64,000 nt of DNA from Pedobacter miscanthi (GTDB taxonomy: Bacteria > Bacteroidota > Bacteroidia > Sphingobacteriales > Sphingobacteriaceae): the NCBI RefSeq assembly GCF_003315595.1, contig NZ_QNQU01000002.1, positions 62,001-126,000 on the forward strand, given 5' to 3'. How positions within the stretch are numbered: position 1 is the stretch's first letter; every line of letters begins with the position of its first letter. The notes beneath the pieces are model-generated. The model saw only the letters and a program-made list of their open reading frames with translations. It ran no database searches and was not told the origin of the DNA. A program made the translations under genes and the position numbers. Shown here piece after piece: positions 43,572 to 52,095 of this stretch.

Positions 43572-46070
43572 ATGGATAAAAAATCTACTTTTCTATTTAA
43601 GCTGATGATCATTTTTTTGCTCCTTGCAGGAAATGTTATGGCACAAACCAAAAACGGAACAGTATCCGGTACAATCAAAACCAGCGATGGTAATCCTGCC
43701 ACATATGTAAGCGTGGGTTTGAAAAATACCAATAAAACTACTCAGACTGATGAAAAAGGTTATTTCAGCATTAAAAATGTAATTCCGGGAACTTATACAA
43801 TCAAAACGTCAGCAATTGGTATTTCTGCACAGGAAAAATTGATCACTGTAGTCGCTGGTCAAACAACCAACGCCGATTTCTCGATTGCTGAATCTTCATC
43901 CCAACTGGATGAAGTGGCCATTAATGGTTATAAAACGCCCAATAAAAAACCTGTTAATTTAGGAAAAATAGCCATTGCACCTATGGATCTGCCTCAATCT
44001 GTTCAAATTATCGGCAACCAGGTCATTACCGATCAGCAGGCAAACCGTTTGAGTGATGTTTTAAAAAATGTTAATGGTGTGGCTTTTGGTGAAAATCGTG
44101 GATCAGTAAGCGGTGAAACTTTTTTTGCCCGTGGTTATAGCTTGGGTGCCAATAACGTTTTCAAAAATGGATCCCGCGCAACCAGTGGCGGTATGCCCGA
44201 AACCAGTACTTTAGAATCGGTTGAGGTTTTAAAAGGAAGCGCTGCATTGCTTTACGGCGGTGTAAGTGGTGGTGCTGTAGTAAACATGGTAACCAAAAAG
44301 CCAAAATTCGAATACGGTGGCGAAGTATCCATGCGTGCCGGTAGTTATGGTATGTATAAACCAACCGGTGATATTTATGGACCAATTACGAAAAATTTAG
44401 CTTTCCGTTTAATCGGTACTTTTGAAGATGCAGCCAGTTTTAGAAACAGTGTAACTTCTAACAGGGTATACATCAATCCATCTTTGTTATATAAAATCAG
44501 CGAAAAAACAGACATTTTATTACAGGGTGATTATTTAAAAAGCAACATGACACCGGATTTCGGTATCGGTACGGTTGAAAATCAGATTGCTGACATTGGT
44601 CGTAAAGCTTTCGTAAATGCACCCTGGGCATACAACAAAACAAACACCGTTACTTCGCAACTAAATATTAACCATAAATTTAACGATAACTGGAAGTTGA
44701 ATGTACTGGCCAACTTACAGTCTTATAACCGTAATTATTTCAGTGCCGAGCGTCCGTTTGCCGATACAAAAGCTAATAATCCCCTTCCTTATGGCTTTGC
44801 TGCCCGTAATGTTACGCGTTCTAAAACCAGAGAGTATACCTATAACGAACAGATTAACTTAAACGGTTATTTCAAAACAGGAAGCATTAGTCACACTTTA
44901 TTAGTGGGTGCCGATGCGGATCAATCTCGTACCACGAGTGGTGGTTTTACATTCAACAATAACTTAACCATGTTTAACTATGGCAATGTAAACTTACTTG
45001 ATCCTTCTACTTATTTTGGATCGGGAATTGAGCCAAATGTAAACGTAATTTCAGAAACCTTTGCACCATTATACCGCATGGGCACATTTGTGCAGGACTT
45101 GATCTCGGTTACCGATAAATTTAAGGTGCTTGCGGGTGTACGTTATACTTTCCAAAAAACACCCAGAACGGTTACCACTACCCTGGCAACAGGTGTACAA
45201 ACCTTAAGTGTGAACAGTTTGGATAAATCGAAGGTTGAAAGCGCCTTTACGCCTAAATTCGGTTTAATCTACCAACCGTTAAAAACCACTTCGGTTTATG
45301 CCAGTTATTCGAGTAATTTTGTTCAGAATACGGGAACTGATATCAACCTCGCCCCATTGGATCCATCTACCTTGCAACAATATGAAGCAGGTGTTAAAAA
45401 CGACTTATTTAAAGGCAGATTATCGGTTAATTTAACCTGGTACAGAATTGCCAATGATAAATTTGCACAACAGGCACTTTTAAATGCCCAGGGCGCTCCT
45501 AACGGAGATGCCAATATTAAAGAACTGAACGGAAAATCATTAAGCGATGGTTTAGAACTTGATATTACCGGAACAATTGTAAAAGGGCTAAATTTTATTG
45601 CCGGTTACAGTTATAACTTTATCCGTTATACAGAAACGCGTGATAAAACTGTTTTCACGGTACCTGCCCCTACTACTGCAAATCCTAATGCAACCCGTAC
45701 AGTAACCCTGGGAGGAGTAATTGAAGGACAAAGATTGGTAGGTTCTACCAAAAACACCGCAAACGGAACTTTATTTTATACTTTCCAGGAGGGTAGCGTT
45801 AAGGGATTAAAACTTGGTGCATCAGCTTATTATACAGGCTCGCGTAATGGAGGTTATAACGATACCAAAGCTCAAACCTATAGCAGGTTAATACCATTAA
45901 GTGCATTTACAACATTTGATTTTTCTGCAGGTTACAGCTGGAAAAAACTTTCATTACTGGCTAAAATTTCAAACATCACTAACGAATTGAACTATTTTGT
46001 ACATGAAAACTACAGCGTGAATCCAATTCCACCACGCCAGTTTATGACTACATTATCTTATAAATTCTAA
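43572..46070 (+). CDS. TonB-dependent siderophore-type receptor
   Basis: Outer-membrane receptor of 832 residues. Start at ATG 43572, giving a signal peptide MDKKSTFLFKLMIIFLLLAG...VMAQ. A carboxypeptidase-regulatory-like domain follows (GTVSGTIKTSDGNPATYVSV), then a plug with DLPQSVQIIGNQVITDQQAN, LSDVLKNVNGVAFGENRG and ESVEVLKGSAALLYGGVSGG, which is the siderophore-receptor pattern. The barrel ends in FMTTLSYKF with a terminal Phe. A Fur-box-like site overlaps its promoter, supporting iron control. Ligand probably a ferric siderophore. Monocistronic with a strong terminator. Confidence 0.93.
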   Translation: MDKKSTFLFKLMIIFLLLAGNVMAQTKNGTVSGTIKTSDGNPATYVSVGLKNTNKTTQTDEKGYFSIKNVIPGTYTIKTSAIGISAQEKLITVVAGQTTNADFSIAESSSQLDEVAINGYKTPNKKPVNLGKIAIAPMDLPQSVQIIGNQVITDQQANRLSDVLKNVNGVAFGENRGSVSGETFFARGYSLGANNVFKNGSRATSGGMPETSTLESVEVLKGSAALLYGGVSGGAVVNMVTKKPKFEYGGEVSMRAGSYGMYKPTGDIYGPITKNLAFRLIGTFEDAASFRNSVTSNRVYINPSLLYKISEKTDILLQGDYLKSNMTPDFGIGTVENQIADIGRKAFVNAPWAYNKTNTVTSQLNINHKFNDNWKLNVLANLQSYNRNYFSAERPFADTKANNPLPYGFAARNVTRSKTREYTYNEQINLNGYFKTGSISHTLLVGADADQSRTTSGGFTFNNNLTMFNYGNVNLLDPSTYFGSGIEPNVNVISETFAPLYRMGTFVQDLISVTDKFKVLAGVRYTFQKTPRTVTTTLATGVQTLSVNSLDKSKVESAFTPKFGLIYQPLKTTSVYASYSSNFVQNTGTDINLAPLDPSTLQQYEAGVKNDLFKGRLSVNLTWYRIANDKFAQQALLNAQGAPNGDANIKELNGKSLSDGLELDITGTIVKGLNFIAGYSYNFIRYTETRDKTVFTVPAPTTANPNATRTVTLGGVIEGQRLVGSTKNTANGTLFYTFQEGSVKGLKLGASAYYTGSRNGGYNDTKAQTYSRLIPLSAFTTFDFSAGYSWKKLSLLAKISNITNELNYFVHENYSVNPIPPRQFMTTLSYKF

Positions 46071-46084
46071 TAAGAGAAATGATC

Positions 46085-46127
46085 AATCAAAAAGCTCCAA
46101 ACCGCAGGGTTACGGAGCTTTTTGATT
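46085..46127. terminator. Bidirectional terminator between receptor and ricin-like genes
   Basis: A 14-bp perfect stem AATCAAAAAGCTCC / GGAGCTTTTTGATT with a 15-nt loop that itself contains AACC/GGTT; A and T tracts within the stem serve both strands. Confidence 0.9.
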
Positions 46128-46128
46128 T

Positions 46129-46623
46129 TTACATGGTTGGCGATTGTTCGTAAATGCTCCATTGCTGCTCTTTGGTTTTCGTTTTCTTAGCGAGGATAAT
46201 AGCAGAATTGATTGCTCCTTTTTTATCTTCTGGTGTAACATACAGATTGGTTCCTTTAAGCCTGATGAGATAAACATCTTTCCCGGCAGGTTCAAATTCG
46301 TATTGCTGGTTTACACTGCCTAAATTCAGGGGTTGTTCTTCCAGTGCCACATCACCTGCTTTGGGCTGAAATGTTTTGCCTGTAAAGAGGTTTTTCAATT
46401 GATAGGTATTTCCTTCTACAGCCACGAAATTCCAGGTCATACATTTCCAGTTCTGCGGATCGTAAGCTACCAGTGGCGTGCCATTTTTACCGCTGGCATC
46501 TTTAACACGTAAAAGCATACCGGTTAGTACATTTTTAATGGCAAAATTTCCCTTGATGATTTGGGCAGAAACAACCTGATTTACCAGTATGGCAAGGCCT
46601 AATGTTATAAGATATCTTCTCAT
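46129..46623 (-). CDS. Small exported ricin-type beta-trefoil lectin-like protein
   Basis: A 164-residue exported protein: signal peptide MRRYLITLGLAILVNQVVSA then a beta-trefoil of the RICIN type. Repeats: GNFAIKNVLTGMLLRVKDAS, NTYQLKNLFTGKTFQPKAGD and DVYLIRLKGTNLYVTPEDKK, with trailing QQWSIYE in place of a classic QxW motif. It is predicted to bind sugar or ligand on the outside or in the periplasm; no catalytic domain is attached. Convergent with the receptor. Binding specificity unknown. Confidence 0.82.
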   Translation of the reverse strand: MRRYLITLGLAILVNQVVSAQIIKGNFAIKNVLTGMLLRVKDASGKNGTPLVAYDPQNWKCMTWNFVAVEGNTYQLKNLFTGKTFQPKAGDVALEEQPLNLGSVNQQYEFEPAGKDVYLIRLKGTNLYVTPEDKKGAINSAIILAKKTKTKEQQWSIYEQSPTM

Positions 46624-46659
46624 AACACTAATATAACCAATTTGTTAAGCAAGAAAAAA

Positions 46660-46914
46660 TTAAAGAATAATCAGGATGGTACCTGATTTGAGCAGCTTAA
46701 AGTAATAATGGCATTCGCCATGACGGTTCACTTTTTCTATTTCACAAACTTTACCTGATTTTCCATATTCATCAGCTAATAAATCGCCAATTTTAATGCT
46801 ATCTAAAAGATTTACATTAATAGACGCTCTTTTGATCAGTGTAGCGCTTTTTTCCATGAGATTGCGGTTTATTGTACTTACGCAATCAAAAAGACTTTGG
46901 TTTTGTAGTACCAT
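46660..46914 (-). CDS. Small hypothetical protein (84 residues)
   Basis: No family recognised. The frame continues upstream to 46968, overlapping the CxxC gene by 7 bp, but I prefer the ATG at 46914 because palindromes lie just in front of it. An ATG at 46857 is another option. The C-terminal part (DLLADEYGKSGKVCEIEKVNRH then YYFKLLKSGTILIIL) looks like a small beta-barrel-type domain. It follows the small CxxC gene and could share its transcript. Confidence 0.5.
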   Translation of the reverse strand: MVLQNQSLFDCVSTINRNLMEKSATLIKRASINVNLLDSIKIGDLLADEYGKSGKVCEIEKVNRHGECHYYFKLLKSGTILIIL

Positions 46915-46919
46915 CAAAT

Positions 46920-46945
46920 TACTTATTAATAAGTATCTAAGATAC
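46920..46945. promoter_or_regulatory. Two overlapping palindromes before a small gene
   Basis: TACTTATTAATAAGTA (16 bp, perfect, 46920-46935) overlaps GTATCT-A-AGATAC (46933-46945). Placed 6-31 bp upstream of the ATG at 46914 and across the end of the upstream CxxC gene region. Candidate operator; no matching regulator in the window. Confidence 0.42.
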
Positions 46946-46961
46946 ACAATTGTAGTTTTAA

Positions 46962-47282
46962 TTAGCAATACATTAATTCATAAATCCGTTTCATGTAGAG
47001 CGCTTCATCAATCTTGTTAAAAAACTCATGCCACTCTTCTCTGGTGAACACCAAACTGATATCAGGAAAAGGCGTTGATAAAATCACAACCTCCTTACCA
47101 TCAGGCCGGTTTTCCAGATAGTCGTCGAAATCGAGTTTTTTGGTGGCCACGTAAAAAGCATCGAATTGTTCGAAAGAAAAATTCATGAGTACGCCCGATC
47201 GCCAGATATTTAAGACTTTACAATTGTTGCATTGTGCAATGGTGATATTTGCATTTTGGGCCAGAACAGTTGTTTTACACAT
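46962..47282 (-). CDS. Small CxxC protein under a Fur-box-like operator
   Basis: A 106-residue soluble protein, no signal peptide. It begins MCKTTVLAQNANITIAQCNNCKVLNIWR, so Cys2 and a CNNC pair could bind metal or a thiol partner. The rest is a mixed alpha/beta sequence (FSFEQFDAFYVATKKLDFDDYLENRPDGKEVVI... with FTREEWHEFFNKIDEALYMKRIYELM) that I do not recognise. A near-perfect 27-bp palindrome 40 bp upstream matches the site at the siderophore-type receptor, so iron-responsive expression is likely. A role in iron handling is an inference. Confidence 0.72.
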   Translation of the reverse strand: MCKTTVLAQNANITIAQCNNCKVLNIWRSGVLMNFSFEQFDAFYVATKKLDFDDYLENRPDGKEVVILSTPFPDISLVFTREEWHEFFNKIDEALYMKRIYELMYC

Positions 47283-47313
47283 GGGCTATTGATTAAATCG
47301 TTGCTTGATTTAG

Positions 47314-47321
47314 CAAATATC
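47314..47321 (-). promoter_or_regulatory. -7-like box of the small CxxC gene
   Basis: Minus-strand GATATTTG, one base from TAnnTTTG; the palindrome at 47323-47349 begins one base upstream of it on the transcribed strand. Confidence 0.4.
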
Positions 47322-47322
47322 A

Positions 47323-47349
47323 TATTATTTAGAATAATTCCAAATAATA
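47323..47349. promoter_or_regulatory. Fur-box-like 27-bp palindrome
   Basis: Halves TATTATTTAGAAT and ATTCCAAATAATA around a central A; one mismatch in 13 pairs. Its left half contains the TTATTTAGAA core of the site at 43489-43511. This form resembles AT-rich Fur-type boxes in Bacteroidetes (from memory). Confidence 0.62.
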
Positions 47350-47370
47350 AAATTGATTTATTCTGCGTCC

Positions 47371-47458
47371 CGTCATTTCGACCGTAGTGGAGAAATCTAT
47401 CTCAAGAACATTTGTGATTTAGATCTCTCCATTCCACTGCGTTTCAGTCGAGATGACG
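47371..47458. repeat. Long inverted-repeat element, copy E (opposite orientation)
   Basis: 88 bp bounded by CGTCATTTCGACCGTAGTGG and TTTCAGTCGAGATGACG, whose outer 14 bp are complementary. It is the reverse orientation of copies C and D, 8 kb away. Confidence 0.8.
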
Positions 47459-47512
47459 CCGAGTTTTAATGAAGCCTGTAAATTACTGTCTATTTCCTTA
47501 AAAAGTCACTTC

Positions 47513-47543
47513 AAAAAAAATGCCTCCGGTTTATTGGAGGCAT
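47513..47543 (-). terminator. Rho-independent terminator of the Dabb gene
   Basis: Stem ATGCCTCC / GGAGGCAT, 8-nt loop, followed on the minus strand by eight T residues, 6 bp past the Dabb stop codon. Confidence 0.92.
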
Positions 47544-47549
47544 CTGATA

Positions 47550-47846
47550 TTATTCGGCGTCGTAAATTACAACCTTTTCGAAATAAATCCTGAATTCATC
47601 CAGGAAAGCTTTATGTACCGGGTGCACCTGGTAAACATCGTGTGCAGCTAAATCTTCGAAAAATAAAATCAGGCTGAAAGTATAAGTGGTATCAACAACA
47701 GCACGCTCAATTGGTGCAGGTATACCAATGTGAAAGGTTTTTACAACTTCAATGCTTTCTAAAGTTTGTAATCCATTGCGGAAAGCAGCTTTTTGCTCTT
47801 CCGTGGTATCGGCTTTAAGCCAGAATAAAACGTGGTGTGCTATCAT
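47550..47846 (-). CDS. Dabb-family (stress-responsive A/B barrel) protein
   Basis: A 98-residue dimeric alpha/beta-barrel protein. Start at ATG 47846 (MIAHHVLFWLKADTTEEQKA), the standard Dabb opening with the conserved HHVLFWLK. HIGIPAPIERAVVDTTYTFSL and DLAAHDVYQVHPVHKAFLDEF complete the pattern (F-x-D, Y-x-x-H-P-x-H). Some Dabb proteins are cyclases or monooxygenase-like, others only stress-induced; no function can be assigned. 49 bp downstream of ligD, so possibly read through from it, and closed by a strong terminator. Confidence 0.9.
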   Translation of the reverse strand: MIAHHVLFWLKADTTEEQKAAFRNGLQTLESIEVVKTFHIGIPAPIERAVVDTTYTFSLILFFEDLAAHDVYQVHPVHKAFLDEFRIYFEKVVIYDAE

Positions 47847-47895
47847 TTTTAATTTTTTGCCAAATATAATCAAAGCAGCAAAAGATTATTGCGCT

Positions 47896-50592
47896 TTATC
47901 CAAAAACACTTTTGGCTTTAGTAATGGCTTTTTTAAGGTCTATTCCCTTGCCCAAAACACCTTTAAACAAATCGCCTTCTGCTTTTAACCGATCGATTGC
48001 ATTAAAAATATTAAAATCTTTCATTTTCAAACCCGGTTTTACCTCATCCCAATGTAATGGCATAGAAACGGTTGCCCCTGCTTTTGGCCGTAAGGAATAC
48101 GGACAGGCAATAGTTGCCCCAGGTCTGTTCTGTAAAAAATCGAGGTACATTTTCCCTTTCCTTGCCGATACCATCCGCTCCAATGAAGTAAAATCAGGAA
48201 TCTGTTTATTTACTAAATTCACCACAAGTTTTGCAAAAAGCTGACTCTGGTCATAATCATATTTCGCATTTAAAGGAATATAGATATGCATACCCGTTGA
48301 ACCTGATGTTTTACAGAAACCGGGCACATCAATTGCATCCAGCACTTTTTTGGTTTCAAGCGCCGCTTCAACCACCTGATCAAAAGTATGTTTGTCAGGA
48401 TCAAGATCGATCACGCAGTAATCAGGATTATCGGGGTGTTGCACACGACTAAACCAGGGGTTCATTTCAATACAACCTAAACTGGCCATCCACAATAAGG
48501 AAGCTTCGTCAGTGCCGACCAGATATTCTTTTTTTTCGCCTTCACCATTTTCATAGGGAAAGGTTTCAGCCCAGTCTGGAGCTTTGCCCTTAACATCTTT
48601 CTGATAAAAACTTGGCCCGTGGATCCCGCCGGGAAAACGGTTTAGGGATTGGGGGCGATCTTTAAGGTAAGGCAAAATATATTCGGCAACCTGGTAATAA
48701 TAGTTGAACATATCCCTTTTGGTTACCTTATCTTCAGGCCAGTATACTTTACTCAAATTGGTGAATTTAAGTTCGTGGCCTTTTATTTTTCTTACCTGCG
48801 TTTCATCTTTAGGGTTCAATAGCGTTTTGCGGTCTTTCCCTTTTGGTGGTTTTATTGCTTCATCATGTCCGTCTTTTTCCTTAGCATCGTTAACAATTTC
48901 TGTGGTTGCGCTTTCTTCTTCCCGGATCACATCTTTCGCTTTCTTATCTTCGCGCATGCCCTGAAAGGAAGGATGGCGAAAAACCCCGTCATCTGTTACT
49001 TCGGTAAAGGCAACTTCGCAAACCAGTTGAGGCTTTAGCCAGGTAGCTTTTGCCCTTGGCGGATTTGGCCTGAAACGCGAAGGTTTATTTACATCGGGGA
49101 TGCTTTCGAAAGGGCTTTTATCTACAATAAGCGGTTTAAACTGCTCCATCATCGTTTTCTGCAGTTTATCCGAAAATCCAGTTCCAACCTTACCTACGTA
49201 TTGTAATTTTCCTTTCTCATATACACCCAGTAAAAGGGAGCTAAAAGATTTTGAAGTGTCTTCATTTTTGGTAAAACCGGCAATTACCACCTCCTGGCGT
49301 TTGTGAACTTTAATTTTTAACCACTCTTTCGATCTGCGGTCGGTAGCGTAAGTGCTGTCGGTTTTTTTGGCGATAATGCCTTCTAAACCCATTCTTTGGG
49401 CAGCATCAAAAAAATCGACTCCGCTCGCTTTAAAAACTTTTCCTAAGCGAACACGGTCATCATCGGTGGGTAAAATGTCGTTTAAAATTGCCTGGCGCTC
49501 ATAAAGTGGTAATTCCATCAGGTTTTTGCCCTCGTACCACAAAATATCAAATACATAAAAAACCAGTTCACCATCAGCTTCGCTCCTCCAGTTCTGCAGG
49601 GAGCCAAAATTTGAGATCCCCTTGTCGTTTAAAACCAGAATTTCACCATCGAGCACTGCATTAATTTTCCACTCATTAAGCAGATCGTAAATGGGATAAA
49701 ATTTTTCGTTAAATGATTTATTGTTCCTCGAAAAAAGTTCTACTTTTCCTTTGTTAATAAATGCCAGGGCACGGTAACCATCCCATTTCACCTCATATTG
49801 CCAATTTGGGTCATCAAAAGGTTCATCCACCAGTGTGGCCAGCATCGGTTTAATATTTTTGGGAATGACTGATTTTGGGGCTTTTTTTAAAATGGCCTTT
49901 ACATCTATGTTTTTATCATCACCTACAGCTTTTGTTTCTTTCTTAGGTTTTGGTTCAGGATTTTTTTTTTCAGCTTTTATTTTTTGCTCTTTTCCTTCTT
50001 TCCAAACCTTATCGGATGTTTTCTCCATCTTTTCGATGGTTTTACCAGAAAGTACCGATTTATCCTCTTTGGTAATATCTTTAGCAGATGCATAATCATC
50101 CTTATGTTTAATCAGCAACCAGCCGTTCTCTCCCATCCCATGGGTTTTAACCAGGGCAAACTCGCCATGAAGTTTTTCTCCGTTCAGCTTAATTTTTAAG
50201 GAACCATCCTTCAGTTGCTTTAAGAGGTGTTTCTCCTGTGCCTTTTTGCCTTTAATACTTTCGATTGGCTCATAAGTACCTTCATCCCAAACAATAACGG
50301 TTCCTCCACCATATTCTCCCTGTGGGATAATCCCTTCAAAATCTTTATAATCGTAAGGATGGTCTTCTACCATCATGGCTAACCGTTTCGTTTTGGGATC
50401 AGTTGAGGGGCCTTTGGGAACCGCCCAGCTTTTTAAAACACCCTCCATTTCAAGTCTGAAATCATAGTGCAGGCGTGATGCATCGTGCTTTTGGATCACA
50501 AAATGTAACTTGTTCCGATCGCTGCTTTTACCTGATTTAGGCTCCGCCGTTTTTGAGAAATCGCGCTTTGAAACATACTTTTCCAGACTCAT
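47896..50592 (-). CDS. ligD: NHEJ multifunctional DNA ligase D
   Basis: Repairs double-strand breaks with Ku. 898 residues in the order phosphoesterase-ligase-polymerase. The 3'-phosphoesterase (residues 1-180) has H36, H42, D44, R46 in VIQKHDASRLHYDFRLE and PQGEYGGGTV. A Lys/Glu-rich linker follows. The ATP ligase core has nucleophile Lys269 in EVKWDGYRAL, LDGEILVL and GLEGIIAKK. The C-terminal AEP polymerase (from about 610) has LSKVYWPEDKVTKRDMFNYY, KTSGSTGMHIYIPL and the metal Asp motif CVIDLDPD. No Ku gene is in the window. The DUF3606 gene starts 10 bp before it, on the same strand. Confidence 0.97.
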   Translation of the reverse strand: MSLEKYVSKRDFSKTAEPKSGKSSDRNKLHFVIQKHDASRLHYDFRLEMEGVLKSWAVPKGPSTDPKTKRLAMMVEDHPYDYKDFEGIIPQGEYGGGTVIVWDEGTYEPIESIKGKKAQEKHLLKQLKDGSLKIKLNGEKLHGEFALVKTHGMGENGWLLIKHKDDYASAKDITKEDKSVLSGKTIEKMEKTSDKVWKEGKEQKIKAEKKNPEPKPKKETKAVGDDKNIDVKAILKKAPKSVIPKNIKPMLATLVDEPFDDPNWQYEVKWDGYRALAFINKGKVELFSRNNKSFNEKFYPIYDLLNEWKINAVLDGEILVLNDKGISNFGSLQNWRSEADGELVFYVFDILWYEGKNLMELPLYERQAILNDILPTDDDRVRLGKVFKASGVDFFDAAQRMGLEGIIAKKTDSTYATDRRSKEWLKIKVHKRQEVVIAGFTKNEDTSKSFSSLLLGVYEKGKLQYVGKVGTGFSDKLQKTMMEQFKPLIVDKSPFESIPDVNKPSRFRPNPPRAKATWLKPQLVCEVAFTEVTDDGVFRHPSFQGMREDKKAKDVIREEESATTEIVNDAKEKDGHDEAIKPPKGKDRKTLLNPKDETQVRKIKGHELKFTNLSKVYWPEDKVTKRDMFNYYYQVAEYILPYLKDRPQSLNRFPGGIHGPSFYQKDVKGKAPDWAETFPYENGEGEKKEYLVGTDEASLLWMASLGCIEMNPWFSRVQHPDNPDYCVIDLDPDKHTFDQVVEAALETKKVLDAIDVPGFCKTSGSTGMHIYIPLNAKYDYDQSQLFAKLVVNLVNKQIPDFTSLERMVSARKGKMYLDFLQNRPGATIACPYSLRPKAGATVSMPLHWDEVKPGLKMKDFNIFNAIDRLKAEGDLFKGVLGKGIDLKKAITKAKSVFG

Positions 50593-50602
50593 AATTAACG
50601 TT

Positions 50603-50776
50603 TTATTTTTTTAAATAATCTTCTACGGCATTGGACGATGTACCCACTGTTTGCACTGCTGCTTTGAGTTTATCTTTGCTTACGCCAAATTTATTAGACC
50701 AATAATCCAGCTCATAACCTTCGTTAATGTTGATCCTACCGCGATCAGCACCACCTGTTTTTTGTTTATCATCCAT
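50603..50776 (-). CDS. DUF3606 small protein in operon with ligD
   Basis: A 57-residue ORF that fell below the usual length cut. ATG at 50776, stop at 50603, 10 bp before the ligD start. The sequence (GRININEGYELDYWSNKFGV then SKDKLKAAVQTVGTSSNAVEDYL) is the DUF3606 pattern: R-I-N-x-N-E, YW, FGV-S, and L-x-x-A-V-x-x-V-G. The domain resembles a small helix-turn-helix, but its function is not known. A related gene lies at 52389-52610. Confidence 0.85.
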   Translation of the reverse strand: MDDKQKTGGADRGRININEGYELDYWSNKFGVSKDKLKAAVQTVGTSSNAVEDYLKK

Positions 50777-50819
50777 AACTATTTTTGATTAGACAGCTAT
50801 AAAACAGCGCAATAACAAA

Positions 50820-50863
50820 AAAGGTTTTAACATCCGTTTTTACAAACGGGCATTAAAACCTTT
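50820..50863 (-). terminator. Nested-stem terminator of the GT87 gene
   Basis: Outer stem AAAGGTTTTAA / TTAAAACCTTT, inner stem CCGTTT / AAACGG; T-rich on the minus strand. It sits 20 bp past the GT87 stop codon. Confidence 0.8.
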
Positions 50864-50883
50864 AAAAAAATAAAATTTAAAAC

Positions 50884-52095
50884 TTAATCTATTAGCGCAG
50901 TAACCATTTCTGGTTCTGTTTCTTCGGCATAGGCGAACCTATTATTTGTAGCTTTATAAATAATCCTAACCCATACTAAAAAATAAGGGAGGCTGATGAT
51001 GGCCAGCGATAAGGGATGCGATTTGGCGAAAACCGGAAACAACAACAAGGGGAAATTACAGGTAATCAACAGTAAAACGGGCAGCAAAACCTTTTTCATG
51101 GCCTTATTATTTTCTTTTACATACCATATACCTACACCAATAATGGGAATAATGAAGGTACAGTCTTCTGCACCGGTACTGAATAATACCGGGAAAATCA
51201 TTACGGATGACAGGATCATCAGTTGAAATTTATGCTTTCCGAAACAGGATAGATTTACAAATGGCAACATAAATAATAAAGCACCTAGACTAAGAAACAG
51301 AAAATTAGGTACTTTTCGTGCATCTAAAAGTTCCCTGAAGAAACCCATGATGGAAACATCGATTCCACCGCCCAAAACGTTTACCATATTTTTACCCACC
51401 AAAGAGTTTTTCCAGTCTACGTAACAGTGTGTCACATAAGCAGGTGAAGCCAAAAGCATAGGCAGTAGAAATATTACTACCGACCATAAAACCAACCATA
51501 AAATAAATGCCGGCTTTTTCCTGGCAAAGAAGAAAAAAACGAGTCCTACCACACCATAAAGTTTAATAAAGGTACCAAGCACGATGCAAAGTGCCGACCA
51601 TATCCCTTTATCTTTATTCAGGAGGGTGTAACTTAATATCATTAATGCTCCTGCGCCCGCATTAAACTGCTGGTTAAGCATCGATTCTATCAAACAGGGA
51701 ATGGCAATGTATCCGATAGCCACTTTCTGATCTTCTGTTAACGGCAGGGTTTGTATGGCTTTAAAGAGCAGGAAACAGTTAAACAGGTTCCACAGTAATA
51801 ATCCTATCCAGTTGTGAAAAATTGCAAATGGTGCGATTAACAGGCTAAAAATCGGGCCATAGTGGTTGGCATCTTCGTGATAAGCCGGATAATATGCGTA
51901 AAGCGAACGCTCGTGCAGTAAATTTCTAAATGTATTTTCGAAAATAAGATAGTTATTGTAACGATGCGTGGCCCACGAATCTATTACAAAAACCAGGGTG
52001 ATAAATACCCAGAGCGATAATACGAAACGATTATCCTGATAAAATTTTCGACGCGGGGACAGACTTTGAACGCCAGTTAGAAAATGATTTAGCAT
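50884..52095 (-). CDS. GT87-like membrane glycosyltransferase
   Basis: A polytopic inner-membrane enzyme, 403 residues, about ten hydrophobic helices. Pattern of the DUF2029/GT87 family: a first loop with Asp/Arg and FENTFRNLLHERSLYAYYPA, then HYGPIFSLLIAPFAIF, and the GTFIKLYGVVGLVFFF segment (K-x-Y). Family members use polyprenyl-phosphate sugar donors, often mannose, to build envelope glycans. Acceptor unknown. Monocistronic, with its own terminator. Leftward, next to the ligD operon. Confidence 0.88.
   Translation of the reverse strand: MLNHFLTGVQSLSPRRKFYQDNRFVLSLWVFITLVFVIDSWATHRYNNYLIFENTFRNLLHERSLYAYYPAYHEDANHYGPIFSLLIAPFAIFHNWIGLLLWNLFNCFLLFKAIQTLPLTEDQKVAIGYIAIPCLIESMLNQQFNAGAGALMILSYTLLNKDKGIWSALCIVLGTFIKLYGVVGLVFFFFARKKPAFILWLVLWSVVIFLLPMLLASPAYVTHCYVDWKNSLVGKNMVNVLGGGIDVSIMGFFRELLDARKVPNFLFLSLGALLFMLPFVNLSCFGKHKFQLMILSSVMIFPVLFSTGAEDCTFIIPIIGVGIWYVKENNKAMKKVLLPVLLLITCNFPLLLFPVFAKSHPLSLAIISLPYFLVWVRIIYKATNNRFAYAEETEPEMVTALID

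Noticed and set aside
47896..50592. Ku gene expected beside ligD
   Set aside because: No Ku-like sequence was found in either neighbour; it must be elsewhere or absent.
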